A DNA stretch of 18,233 nucleotides from JBOGGN01 sp050744165 (GTDB taxonomy: Bacteria; Actinomycetota; Acidimicrobiia; Acidimicrobiales; Palsa-688): contig JBOGGN010000436.1 of assembly GCA_050744165.1 (NCBI GenBank), forward strand, positions 1 to 18,233. Direction: 5' to 3'. A model generated the notes under the pieces. That model ran no database searches. It was given only the letters and a program-made list of their open reading frames with translations, and was not told the origin of the DNA. Below are positions 1 through 9,272 of the stretch, in pieces (within the stretch, counting starts at the first letter, position 1; the number at the start of each line of letters is the position of its first letter). A program made the position numbers and the translations under genes.

Positions 1-1058
1 CCTTCCGCTCACCGCCCACTTGCCCGTCGTGCCCTGCCGGGGCGGCGAGGCGGTGCTGCTCCGGCTGTTCGAGCCGCTCTGCTACCGCGTCGCCGCGGCC
101 AGCCGCCCGCTGGACCCGGCGTTTCCAGGCTGGGGGGACAGCCGCTACCTCGACGTGGAGCTCGCCTCCACCTGCCTGCTGCGCGATCTCCTCGACCACC
201 TCTACGTACTGCTCCCGGTGCTCGACGACGACAAGCATTACTGGGTCGGGCCCGACGAGGTCGACAAGCTGCTGCGTCGGGGCGGCCGGTGGCTGGCCGG
301 CCACCCGGATCGGGAGTTGGATCGCGCACCGTTACCTGCGCCACGACCGGCGCTTGGCCCGCGAGGCCCTGGCCCGGCTGATGGAGGAAGACGTCCAGGA
401 CGATCCCGACGAGACCCAGGCGGCCGGCGACGCCGAGGAGGCGGCCGTCGAGGAGCGGATAAGCCTCGGCGAACAGCGCCTGTCGGCGGTCGAAGCGGCC
501 ATCGGCGCCAGCGGTGCCCGCCGGGTGGTCGACCTGGGCTGCGGCTCGGGCAAGCTGGTGCAGCGCCTCCTGCGCAGCCCGCAACTGGACATGGTCCTCG
601 GCGTCGACGTGTCCCACCGGGCACTGGAGGGCGCTTCCCGCCGGCTCCACCTCGACACCATGGCACCTCGCCAGCGCCAGCGGGTAGAGCTGGTACAAGG
701 CGCCCTGACCTACCGGGATCGCCGGCTGTCGGGCTACGACGCGCCCACCGTGGTCGAGGTCGTGGAGCACATCGATCCGCCTCGCCTCGGTGCCTTCGAG
801 CGCGCCGTGTTCGGGCATGGGCAGTTCCCGACTGTGGTGCTGACGACACCCAACGTCGAGTACAACGTCCGCTTCGAGCGCCTGCCGGCCGGCCAACTGC
901 GCCACCGCGACCACCGTTTCGAGTGGACCCGGGCCCAGTTCCGCGACTGGTCGGCGGCGGTGGCGTCAGCCCACGGCTACCAGGTCGTGCGCTCGGGCAT
1001 CGGGCCCGCCGACCCCGAGGTGGGCGCCCCCACCCAAATGGCGGTGTTCCACCGATGA
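1..1058 (+). pseudogene. hen1: Hen1, RNA 3'-terminal ribose 2'-O-methyltransferase (5' truncated by window, one-base frameshift)
   Basis: Hen1 methylates the 2'-OH of the 3'-terminal nucleotide at an RNA break before Pnkp seals it, so the repaired site resists a second cut. The frame is open from base 2 and shows the N-terminal-half signature (LVYVLLPVLDDD-like region, HYWVGPDEVDKLLRRG) up to GHPDREL. An extra G at 319-320 then moves the reading to the third frame, where YLRHDRRLAREALARL and the methyltransferase half continue to TGA at 1058. That half shows the SAM motif VVDLGCGSGK, the metal-site motif VEVVEHIDPPRL, TTPNVEYNVRF and HRDHRFEWTRAQF. Roughly 115 N-terminal residues are missing beyond the window edge, judged from the usual family length. 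Both halves are well conserved, so the shift may be a sequencing or assembly error, a recent mutation, or a split gene. Family identity is secure; functional status is not. Confidence 0.88.
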
Positions 1059-3613
1059 GCACCACCATCGCCCTCCCCGAACTGTCGCTGGTGGTGCTGG
1101 TCGGCGTATCCGGCTCGGGCAAGTCGAGCTTCGCGGCCCGACATTTCCACCGCAGCGAGGTCCTGTCGTCGGACTTCTGCCGCGGCCTGCTGAGCGACGA
1201 CCAGAACGACCAGTCGGTCACCGCTGCCGCCTTCGAGGTGCTCCATTTCATCGCCGGAAAGCGGCTCGAGGCGGCGAAGCTGGTCGTCGTCGACGCCACG
1301 AACGTGCAGGCCGCCGACCGGGCGGCGCTGGTCGCACTGGCCAAGCGCCACCACGTCTTGGCGGTCGCCATCGTCCTCGACGTGCCCGAGGACGTCTGCC
1401 GGGTCCGCAACGCCGCACGGCCGGACCGGGACTTCGGCCCCCACGTGGTCCGCAACCAACGCCGCCAGCTGGGGCGGTCCCTCGCCGGCCTGCGCCGAGA
1501 GGGTTTCCAGCACCACTGGATCCTGCACGGCGTCGCCGAAATCGATGCCATCACCATTGAACGCCAGCCGCTGTGGAACGACCGGCGCGCCGACCACGGG
1601 CCCTTCGACATCATCGGCGATGTCCACGGCTGCTACGACGAGCTCGTCGAGCTGCTGGGCGCGCTCGGCTACCGGATCGAGGAAGGTCCTGATGGCCCGG
1701 TCGCCTCACACCCCGCCGGCCGCCGCTCCTTTTTTGTCGGCGACCTGGTCGACAGGGGCCCCGCGGTGGCCGCCGTGCTGCGCCTCGCAATGAACATGGT
1801 CGCCTCCGGCAAAGCCCTCTGCGTGCCCGGCAACCACGAGGCCAAGCTGCTGCGGGCGCTCCGGGGTCGCAACGTGACGGCCAACCACGGCCTGGCGGAG
1901 TCGCTGGCCCAGCTTGCGGTCGAGCCGCCCGAGTTCTCGGTCCGGGTGGCGTCCTTCATCGACGGCCTGGTCAGCCACCTGGTCCTCGACGGCGGCGACC
2001 TGGTGGTGGCCCACGCCGGCCTGCGGGCCGACCTGCAGGGACGGGCCTCGGCCGCCGTGCGATCGTTCGCTCTCTACGGCGACACCACCGGCGAGACCGA
2101 CGAGTTCGGCCTGCCGGTGCGCTACCCGTGGGCCGACGACTACCGGGGCCGGGCGACGGTCGTTTACGGCCACACGCCGGTGCCTGAGCCGGTATGGGTC
2201 AACCGCACGATCTGCGTGGATACCGGTTGCGTCTTCGGCGGCCGGCTGACCGCCCTGCGTTACCCCGAGAAGGAGCTGGTCTCGGTCCCCGCCCACCGTG
2301 AGTACTGGGCTCCGGCGCGGCCACTGACCCCGGCGCCTCCTCCCGACGGCACCGCCGCCGGCCGCGCCCCCGCCGATCTCGACCTCGAGGACGTGCTTGG
2401 CAAGCGGATCATCACCACCGGCCTCGCCCCGACGGTCACCATCCGGGAGGAAAACGCGGCCGCCGCCCTTGAGGTCATGAGCCGATTCGCTGCCGACCCT
2501 CGCTGGCTGGTCTACCTGCCACCCACCATGTCCCCGACCGCGACGAGCCACCGCGAAGACCTCCTGGAGCACCCTGCTGAGGCTTTTGCGCCCTACCGCG
2601 CCGCAGGCGTCGAGCGGGTCGTGTGCCAGGAGAAGCACATGGGCTCGCGGGCCGTCGTCGTGGTGTGCCGAGCGCCCGAAGTAGCTGCCCGTCGATTTCT
2701 CGTGACCGAGGGTGGCGCGGGCGCCGTCGTCACCCGCACCGGGCGGCCCTTCTTCGCCGACCCGGCCTGGGAGGAAGCGGTCCTCGACCGTGTCCGGGCT
2801 GCGGTCGGGCAGGCCGGCCTTTGGGAGGAGCTGGGGACCGACTGGCTGGTACTCGATTGCGAACTCCTGCCGTGGTCGGCCAAGGCCGAGGAGCTGCTCC
2901 GGGGCCAGTACGCCTCGGTGGGCGCCGCCGCCACCGCCGACTTGGGGGCCGAGATCGCCGTACTGGAGGCGGCCTACGAGCGGGGTATTGATGTCGGCGC
3001 CCTGCTGAAGGTGGGGAAACGGCGCCAGATCATGGCCGGCCAGTTCACCGACGCCTACCGGCGCTACTGCTGGCCGGTCGATTCGGTGGCCGACCTACGC
3101 CTGGCACCGTTCCAGGTCCTGGCCGGAGAAGGCTCGGTGCACGCCCTCCGTGACCACCTTTGGCACCTCGACCTGCTGGGGCGACTGTGCCAGGCTGATC
3201 CCGGCCTGCTGCGTCCCACCGCGGCCGTCACCGTCGACCTCGCCGATGCCCCGAGCGAGGCGGCGGCCGTCGCCTGGTGGGAGCAAATGACCGCAGGCGG
3301 TGGTGAGGGCATGGTCGTCAAGCCGGTCGGGGTCGTCCATCGGGGCCCCAAGGGTCTGGCGCAGCCGGGCATCAAGTGCCGCGGCCGCGACTACCTCCGG
3401 ATCATCTATGGCCCGGAGTACACCGCCCCGGAGAACCTGGTCCGGCTCCGGGCCCGGTCACTGGGCCACAAGCGGTCCCTGGCGCTGCGGGAGTTCGCCC
3501 TCGGGATCGAGGCGTTGTCGCGCTTCGTCGCCGGCGAGCCGCTGTACCGGGTCCACGAGTGCGTGTTCGGCGTCCTCGCACTGGAGTCCGAGCCCGTCGA
3601 CCCCCGCCTGTAA
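1055..3613 (+). CDS. pnkp: Polynucleotide kinase-phosphatase-ligase Pnkp (RNA repair)
   Basis: A protein of 852 residues, close to the known length of bacterial Pnkp (about 850-870). It repairs broken RNA by phosphorylating 5'-OH ends, removing 2',3'-cyclic phosphate or 3'-phosphate, and sealing. Three modules are visible. The kinase has P-loop GVSGSGKSS at residues 17-25. The metallophosphatase has GDVHG (188-192), GDLVDRG (229-235), GNHE (259-262), AHAGLR (319-324) and YGHTP (371-375). The adenylyltransferase/ligase has nucleophile motif I KHMGSR with Lys527, motif IV EGMVVKP near 751 and motif V IKCRGRDYLRIIYGP. All key motifs look intact. The ATG at 1055 overlaps the hen1 stop as ATGA, so translation is probably coupled and the proteins co-produced. 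The ligase needs Hen1 binding for full activity in studied homologues, which makes the hen1 frameshift relevant. A longer reading frame upstream is only the hen1 N-terminus in the same frame and is not part of this protein. Confidence 0.96.
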   Translation: MSTTIALPELSLVVLVGVSGSGKSSFAARHFHRSEVLSSDFCRGLLSDDQNDQSVTAAAFEVLHFIAGKRLEAAKLVVVDATNVQAADRAALVALAKRHHVLAVAIVLDVPEDVCRVRNAARPDRDFGPHVVRNQRRQLGRSLAGLRREGFQHHWILHGVAEIDAITIERQPLWNDRRADHGPFDIIGDVHGCYDELVELLGALGYRIEEGPDGPVASHPAGRRSFFVGDLVDRGPAVAAVLRLAMNMVASGKALCVPGNHEAKLLRALRGRNVTANHGLAESLAQLAVEPPEFSVRVASFIDGLVSHLVLDGGDLVVAHAGLRADLQGRASAAVRSFALYGDTTGETDEFGLPVRYPWADDYRGRATVVYGHTPVPEPVWVNRTICVDTGCVFGGRLTALRYPEKELVSVPAHREYWAPARPLTPAPPPDGTAAGRAPADLDLEDVLGKRIITTGLAPTVTIREENAAAALEVMSRFAADPRWLVYLPPTMSPTATSHREDLLEHPAEAFAPYRAAGVERVVCQEKHMGSRAVVVVCRAPEVAARRFLVTEGGAGAVVTRTGRPFFADPAWEEAVLDRVRAAVGQAGLWEELGTDWLVLDCELLPWSAKAEELLRGQYASVGAAATADLGAEIAVLEAAYERGIDVGALLKVGKRRQIMAGQFTDAYRRYCWPVDSVADLRLAPFQVLAGEGSVHALRDHLWHLDLLGRLCQADPGLLRPTAAVTVDLADAPSEAAAVAWWEQMTAGGGEGMVVKPVGVVHRGPKGLAQPGIKCRGRDYLRIIYGPEYTAPENLVRLRARSLGHKRSLALREFALGIEALSRFVAGEPLYRVHECVFGVLALESEPVDPRL

Positions 3614-3629
3614 GCGGGCGGCCCTGCCC

Positions 3630-3649
3630 GGGCGGCTTCAGATCCGCCC
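3630..3649 (+). terminator. Possible hairpin after pnkp
   Basis: GGGCGG at 3630-3635 can pair with CCGCCC at 3644-3649 over an 8-base loop, 16 bases after the pnkp stop. There is no T-run behind it, so only the position supports a terminator role. Confidence 0.3.
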
Positions 3650-3726
3650 AGTCTGGCGTCGCCGCCGGCCACCTGGTGCCTGATGATCCAGTGGGGCGGT
3701 TTCCCGACGCGCCATCACTGGACGTT

Positions 3727-3828
3727 CTTGGCCGCGTTTGGTGAACCTGGGATCTCAAATGGTTGTAGCGCTGCATCAGCCGCGGTCAGGTTCACCAAAC
3801 GCCGCCAAGTTCACCAAACGCGGCCAAG
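3727..3828. repeat. Inverted and tandem repeat cluster (three copies of a 19-20 bp motif)
   Basis: The left arm 3727-3746 (cttggccgcgtttggtgaac) is exactly complementary to 3809-3828. It is also complementary with one mismatch to 3790-3809. The two right-hand copies form a 19-bp tandem repeat (3790-3808 and 3809-3827). A further 7-bp inverted repeat, TCCAGTG at 3687-3693 with CACTGGA at 3716-3722, lies just upstream. The block lies in a 363-base non-coding stretch between the RNA-repair cassette and a minus-strand lipoprotein gene. It could fold as alternative hairpins. A miniature mobile element, a dispersed intergenic repeat or a protein-binding array would all fit; I cannot choose between them. 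Confidence 0.75.
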
Positions 3829-3926
3829 TTCAGCACGAGACCTCTCCCCGCCGAATCCGTCACCCGGGGTAGACCGAGTGGCCGCCCGGAAGGCAGGTGG
3901 CGGGGCGGCTGCCCGGAACGCTTCCG

Positions 3927-3948
3927 CCGCCGGCGGGTCCGCCGGCGG
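3927..3948 (-). terminator. Strong GC hairpin downstream of the lipoprotein gene
   Basis: A 9-bp stem, 3927-3935 pairing with 3940-3948, closes a 4-base loop about 28 bases past the minus-strand stop. No T-run follows. It could serve as a factor-assisted terminator or simply protect the mRNA 3' end. Confidence 0.4.
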
Positions 3949-3976
3949 GACCTCCGGCTGCAGCGAGCGCTGTCGC

Positions 3977-4711
3977 TTAGCCAGTAGCGGCACGAGCCGC
4001 CACTTTGGCGATCACCGAGGCCTCGACGGCGGTCGGGACGCTGCTGGTGATGCCGAAAAACTCGATGGTGACGAGCAGCCGAGGCCCGGTGATCAGCACC
4101 ACGTCGGCGGTGGATTGCACCCCTTGACTGAAGTAGGTCCCGGTGTAGGAGACGTGTAACGAGCCGGCCACGTTGGCCGGGCCGGAGCCCCGGCCGGGCT
4201 CAACGGTAGCGGTGGCGCTCTGAATGGTGGCCCCGCCGTAGCTGGCCCCCGAGGCCGCTTGGTCGAAACACTTCGTGAACTTGGGGTTCGTCAGCATCGC
4301 CGTCTCCGCCGCCACGTCGGTGTCGTTCGAGAAGCTGGCCGCGGTCGAGACCACGATCTCCTCGCCCTGGGTGAACGGCCCCGACTGGGTGCTGGCGGTT
4401 ACATCTGGGGTGACGTCGCGCACCGCTAGGCAGTGAGCGAGTTGCGAGGCCACGTCCACGAATGCGCCCTCGGGAATGGAGGGACCCTCCGCCATCCAGC
4501 CAGTTGGCAGGTCGGAGGTCTGAACGACGACCCCGCTCAGGGCGGCCGTGCTCGTGGCCGCGGACGTGGTCGTCGGGGCGATCGAGGTGGTCACCGTCGT
4601 ACTTGCCGACGGAGAGGCGGCCTTCTTGCCACCCGCGGCGCCAGTGCAGCCAGTCGCCGCCAGTGCCACCACGACCAACGCCACCATGGCGCCTCGTCCG
4701 CCGGCCACCAT
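3977..4711 (-). CDS. Secreted lipoprotein of unknown function
   Basis: A protein of 244 residues when read from the ATG at 4711. The N-terminus has one Arg, a hydrophobic stretch and a lipobox-like ALAATGC. Next comes a Ser/Thr/Ala-rich linker and a globular domain opening SDLPTGWMAEGP that contains two cysteines (AHCLAV, TKCFDQ). This is the layout of many actinobacterial surface lipoproteins with an LPxGW start; I do not recognise a named family. The reading frame is open for 40 more codons upstream, but that part lacks signal-peptide character. A second ATG at 4687 has the same upstream sequence because of a 24-base duplication. The 4711 start keeps the positive residue before the hydrophobic core, so I prefer it. 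The gene is transcribed away from the neighbouring oxidoreductase gene. Confidence 0.8.
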   Translation of the reverse strand: MVAGGRGAMVALVVVALAATGCTGAAGGKKAASPSASTTVTTSIAPTTTSAATSTAALSGVVVQTSDLPTGWMAEGPSIPEGAFVDVASQLAHCLAVRDVTPDVTASTQSGPFTQGEEIVVSTAASFSNDTDVAAETAMLTNPKFTKCFDQAASGASYGGATIQSATATVEPGRGSGPANVAGSLHVSYTGTYFSQGVQSTADVVLITGPRLLVTIEFFGITSSVPTAVEASVIAKVAARAATG

Positions 4712-4726
4712 GGCGCCTCGTCCGCC
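4680..4726 (-). repeat. 24-bp tandem duplication covering ribosome-binding site and start codon
   Basis: Bases 4680-4702 and 4704-4726 are identical over 23 positions with a period of 24. On the minus strand each copy carries GACGAGG about four bases before an in-frame ATG (4711 and 4687). The translated sequence is GGRGAMVA twice, so either start yields an in-frame lipoprotein precursor. Confidence 0.85.
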
Positions 4727-4860
4727 CGAGGTGCAGAACTTCACACCCGAATTTACCTTGCCTCGGCTCCGGTTCCGGCCGGCACCGGCTGGGACAGCGG
4801 CCACAGGAGGCGGGCGATCGAGAACCACCACGCCGGCCCGAGCCCTGCCAAGATCGGGCG
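4712..4860. promoter_or_regulatory. Divergent promoter region
   Basis: The 149 bases between the lipoprotein start (minus strand) and the oxidoreductase start (plus strand) must hold the promoters for both genes. I see no clear -35/-10 pair. Confidence 0.4.
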
Positions 4861-5682
4861 ATGCGCTACGGGATGATCCTGCCCGGGGGGACTCCCGGCC
4901 AGCAGGTGGAGCAGGCGGTGCTCGCCGAGGAATGCGGCTGGGACGGCGTATTCGTGTTCGACACCGCCTACGGCGTCGATGCCTGGTCGTTGCTGGCGGC
5001 GATGGCCGTGCGAACCCACCGGGTCCGCCTGGGGACGATGCTCACGCCCCTGCCGTTCCGCCGTCCCTGGAAGCTGGCCAGCCAGGTCGTCACCGTCGAC
5101 CAGCTATCGGACGGCCGGGCCATCCTGGTCGTTGGCATCGGGGCGCTCGGGCCCGAACTCCCGGCGACGGGTGAGGTGAGCGGGGTACGGGAACGGGCCG
5201 AGCGGCTGGACGACGGCATCGACCTGATGCGGGCGCTTTGGGCCGGAGCCACCAACTATCAAGGCCGGTATTACCAGTACGGCATCGAGGACAACGACAT
5301 CGTCAGCGCCGCCCAACCGGTCCAACAGCCGATCCCCATCTGGGTCGTCGGGGTCTGGCCCCGACCCCGCTCGATGCGTCGAGTGCTGCGCTGCGAGGGT
5401 GTCATCCCCCAATATCAAGTGGAAGAACGTGAGGCAACAGCGGACGACTTGCAGGCCCTCGGGTCGTGGCTACGGGACAACGGCGCGGCTGCCGGTTTTG
5501 ACGTCATCGCCGAAGGAAAGACCCCAGCTGACGACAAGGCGGCTGCCGCCGAGCAGGTGGCCCCGTGGGCCGGCGCGGGCGCCACGTGGTGGCTGGAGAA
5601 CAACTGGGGGTCACCGGCCCACAGCCCCGAGCGGATGGCGCAAGTCACTGCCCGCCTGAAGGCTGGTCCGCCGGCGCCCTAG
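4861..5682 (+). CDS. LLM-class (luciferase-like) flavin/F420-dependent oxidoreductase
   Basis: A protein of 273 residues. The start MRYGMILPGG, the helix AVLAEECGWDGVFVFD, the strand VRLGTMLTPLPFRRPWKLASQVVTVD and the segment LSDGRAILVVGIGA form the classic N-terminal half of the bacterial luciferase-like TIM-barrel family. The later GRYYQY and IPIWVVG blocks also fit. In actinobacteria many members use coenzyme F420 for hydride transfer, but the cofactor cannot be told from motifs alone. The length is slightly short but within range. I chose the ATG at 4861 because homology-like sequence begins there; the open frame to 4462 upstream is antisense to the lipoprotein gene. Only a weak ribosome-binding site (AAGATCGGG) is visible. 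The substrate is unknown. Confidence 0.93.
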   Translation: MRYGMILPGGTPGQQVEQAVLAEECGWDGVFVFDTAYGVDAWSLLAAMAVRTHRVRLGTMLTPLPFRRPWKLASQVVTVDQLSDGRAILVVGIGALGPELPATGEVSGVRERAERLDDGIDLMRALWAGATNYQGRYYQYGIEDNDIVSAAQPVQQPIPIWVVGVWPRPRSMRRVLRCEGVIPQYQVEEREATADDLQALGSWLRDNGAAAGFDVIAEGKTPADDKAAAAEQVAPWAGAGATWWLENNWGSPAHSPERMAQVTARLKAGPPAP

Positions 5683-5697
5683 CCGCCGGAGCGCCCT

Positions 5698-5712
5698 AGC
5701 CGATCTTCGGCT
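5698..5712. terminator. Short hairpin between convergent genes
   Basis: AGCCGA at 5698-5703 pairs with TCGGCT at 5707-5712 over a TCT loop, 16 bases after one stop and 3 bases beyond the opposing stop. It is symmetrical and could act in both directions. The 6-bp stem and missing T-run make it weak. Confidence 0.3.
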
Positions 5713-5714
5713 GT

Positions 5715-5975
5715 CTAGGCCGCCTTGCGCAGCGGGGCCTCCCCGGCTCCATGCGCTACCTGCGGCGCAGCCGGGGGCGCCACGGGGGCGCTGGCGAGGG
5801 GAGCGTCGGGTTCGACCACCGTGGGCTCCGCCGAGCCGTCGATCTCCGTCCCGTCGGGCGATGGCGCATACACCCAGACACGGCGGAGAGCGCCGCCCTC
5901 CCGCACCACGCACACCACGATGACTGCGAGACAGGCCATGACCAAGGCCACCATCACAACGTCGGAAACAGACAC
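5715..5975 (-). CDS. Small single-pass membrane protein, unknown function
   Basis: A protein of 86 residues when read from the GTG at 5975, which has GGGGAGG nine bases upstream. A GTG at 5984 adds three residues but lies directly against that site. Residues 5-26 form one hydrophobic helix (VVMVALVMACLAVIVVCVV). A short basic patch with RRVW follows, then an Ala/Pro/acidic tail. The likely topology is N-out with a cytosolic tail. I do not recognise a family. The gene converges on the oxidoreductase gene and diverges from typA. Support is the clean membrane helix and the ribosome-binding site. Confidence 0.6.
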   Translation of the reverse strand: MSVSDVVMVALVMACLAVIVVCVVREGGALRRVWVYAPSPDGTEIDGSAEPTVVEPDAPLASAPVAPPAAPQVAHGAGEAPLRKAA

Positions 5976-5984
5976 CCCATCCAC

Positions 5985-6316
5985 CCTCCCCGTCGCAGTC
6001 GATCCAGGTCCCCCGGGTGCGACGGCGCTGCCGGGGCGGCCCGGCGGGGCAGTCCACCGGTCCTAAACGTGATCGGCACTCCGGCACCGACCCTTAAGCC
6101 ATCTTCGCCGTGTCTGCCGATTTGTCACCCGAGCGTCGCCCGGCGGTCAGCTCGTTGCTCCCGGCCAGCAAGGGAAGGCCCGGTACAATGAAGACGCCGT
6201 AGCGCCCGACGGCCGGGCCGGGAGCCGCACTGGTGGAAATGCGCCCGACTAGCCGGTGCCAAGACGGCCAACGAATTTTTGCCCAGCTGCCTTCCTCACC
6301 CAAGATCGAGATTTCC
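5985..6316. promoter_or_regulatory. Divergent upstream region of the small membrane protein gene and typA
   Basis: There is no convincing gene in this stretch of about 330 bases. A -10-like TACAAT lies at 6184-6189, 127 bases before the typA start, but no matching -35 lies at 16-18 bases. An in-frame GTG at 6233 would extend TypA by 28 residues that do not resemble the family, so I treat that part as leader. Confidence 0.4.
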
Positions 6317-8221
<1,905 letters not shown>

Positions 8222-8491
8222 ACCGTCAGGGCCTGAACCGTCCAGGTCCTCGGGGGCCACTTCGAGGTACCAGAGGTCGGCGCAGTCCCGGCACCGGTAC
8301 GTCACCACGTCGCCCGGGAGCCAGCCGAGTTCGGGGGCCTCAAATGGGATCCGTCGGCAGGGCCCACCGCAGTCGATGCAGACGATGCGCTCAGGAACCG
8401 GCACCGGGCCATTCTGGCCGCATGGCGTCCCGTGAGTTCGACGTCGGGCAACGCCGAGGCGCGTGGCGGGCCGGGGCCGGGCGCGCCAACG

Positions 8492-8517
8492 GCGAGAAGG
8501 CATCCCTGCCTTCCCGC
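8492..8517 (-). terminator. Hairpin downstream of the DUF6458 gene
   Basis: On the minus-strand transcript an 11-bp stem (8492-8502 with 8507-8517, including one G-U pair) closes a 4-base loop, 43 bases past the DUF6458 stop and before the zinc-ribbon start. On the plus strand the same position is an A-C mismatch, so the structure favours the minus-strand RNA. There is no U-run. Confidence 0.42.
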
Positions 8518-8560
8518 CGCGCCGGCCAGACTCGACTCGGCCAGCTGTTGCTGCCCTCCT

Positions 8561-9085
8561 CTAGAAGTTGTCCTCGTACACCGTCGAGGTCCGGCGGACG
8601 TCCGGGCGGCGGACGACTCGAGCGGGGGCCCCGACCACAGGCTGTCCCACCACAGGCTGTCCCACCACCGGCTGTCCGAACACCGGCTGTTCGACCACCG
8701 GGACCGCTTGGCCCGCCACCGGGACACCAGCCGCATTCACGGGCACGCCAGCCTGGTCCACCACCATGGCTCGCCCCACGGGAGCGACCGGCGCAACTGG
8801 CATTGCCGGGGCAACAGGAACTGCGGGTGCCACATGAACTGCCGGCCTCACCGGTACGACCGGGTCGACGACCGTGCGCTGACGCCGATACACCGTGCGG
8901 CCAGGCCCGCCCCAGCCCGATCCCCAAGACTCCCAGAAGAACGCCGACAGGATCACGCCGATGCCGCCCACCAGCATGAGGATCACGCCCAAGGCGTGAA
9001 CGTTGATTCCATCGACGGCGACATGGACCGCAAAGGTCAGGATTGCCCCTAAGACCAGGAGAAAGACGCTGGTGCCGATACCCAT
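8561..9085 (-). CDS. DUF6458-type two-helix membrane protein with repetitive C-terminal tail
   Basis: A protein of 174 residues from the ATG at 9085, with GGAG about ten bases upstream. The N-terminus MGIGTSVFLLVLGAILTFAV (helix 1), the link HVAVDGINVHALG and helix 2 VILMLVGGIGVILSAFF match the compact DUF6458 layout found in actinobacteria. A basic segment follows. The rest is a Val/Pro/Ala-rich low-complexity tail with VVGQP repeats, ending RRTSTVYEDNF. That tail is longer than the usual family ending. The open frame continues 60 codons upstream of 9085 but is not membrane- or family-like. Function is unknown; the tail suggests a protein-contact or spacer role. Confidence 0.8.
   Translation of the reverse strand: MGIGTSVFLLVLGAILTFAVHVAVDGINVHALGVILMLVGGIGVILSAFFWESWGSGWGGPGRTVYRRQRTVVDPVVPVRPAVHVAPAVPVAPAMPVAPVAPVGRAMVVDQAGVPVNAAGVPVAGQAVPVVEQPVFGQPVVGQPVVGQPVVGAPARVVRRPDVRRTSTVYEDNF
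8635..8701 (-). repeat. 15-bp tandem repeat encoding (VVGQP)n
   Basis: Units of 15 bases (8635-8649, 8650-8664, 8665-8679, 8680-8694 and a partial one to 8701) differ at a few positions. The first two are identical. Because the unit is a multiple of three, copy-number change would lengthen or shorten the protein tail without breaking the frame. Confidence 0.85.
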
Positions 9086-9272
9086 TTTGTGCAGGCTCCG
9101 TTTCTTGGCACAGGGGACTTGTTGTGTACTGGTCATTCCCATCCGCATGGCGCCGCTAAACGCGCCTCGATCCGAGAGAGTAGAGGCAGGGTAAGAGGGG
9201 CGCCCATACAGGATGGAAAATACCGCCCGCAGCGCGCGGTGCGCGCCGCGGACGGCATTCGGCAAAGCCTGA

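Larger units (their letters stand above)
3614..3976. other. Non-coding spacer between pnkp and the lipoprotein gene
   Basis: No reading frame here looks protein-like. The stretch holds the hairpin behind pnkp, the repeat cluster and a hairpin behind the minus-strand lipoprotein gene. No transposase or integrase remnant is visible. Confidence 0.6.

Noticed and set aside
1706..2638. Long minus-strand frame opposite pnkp
   Set aside because: Low-complexity Gly/Arg/Val/His sequence typical of a GC-rich antisense frame; the plus strand carries clear Pnkp motifs.
20..3613. A single 1197-codon open frame that would fuse Hen1 and Pnkp
   Set aside because: Its residues between about 100 and 345 are Arg/Pro/Gly-rich nonsense antiphase to the Hen1 methyltransferase half. 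Only its start (Hen1 N-terminus) and the part from 1055 (Pnkp) are real.
3687..3828. CRISPR array
   Set aside because: Only three motif copies, one inverted, two directly abutting without spacers, and no cas genes nearby.
6233..6316. 28-residue N-terminal extension of TypA
   Set aside because: The family begins at the RNDIRNIAIVAHVDHGKTT block; the extra residues show no domain character.
8432..9052. Plus-strand frame opposite the DUF6458 gene
   Set aside because: It includes the antisense of the VVGQP repeats; the minus-strand reading has two membrane helices and a ribosome-binding site.
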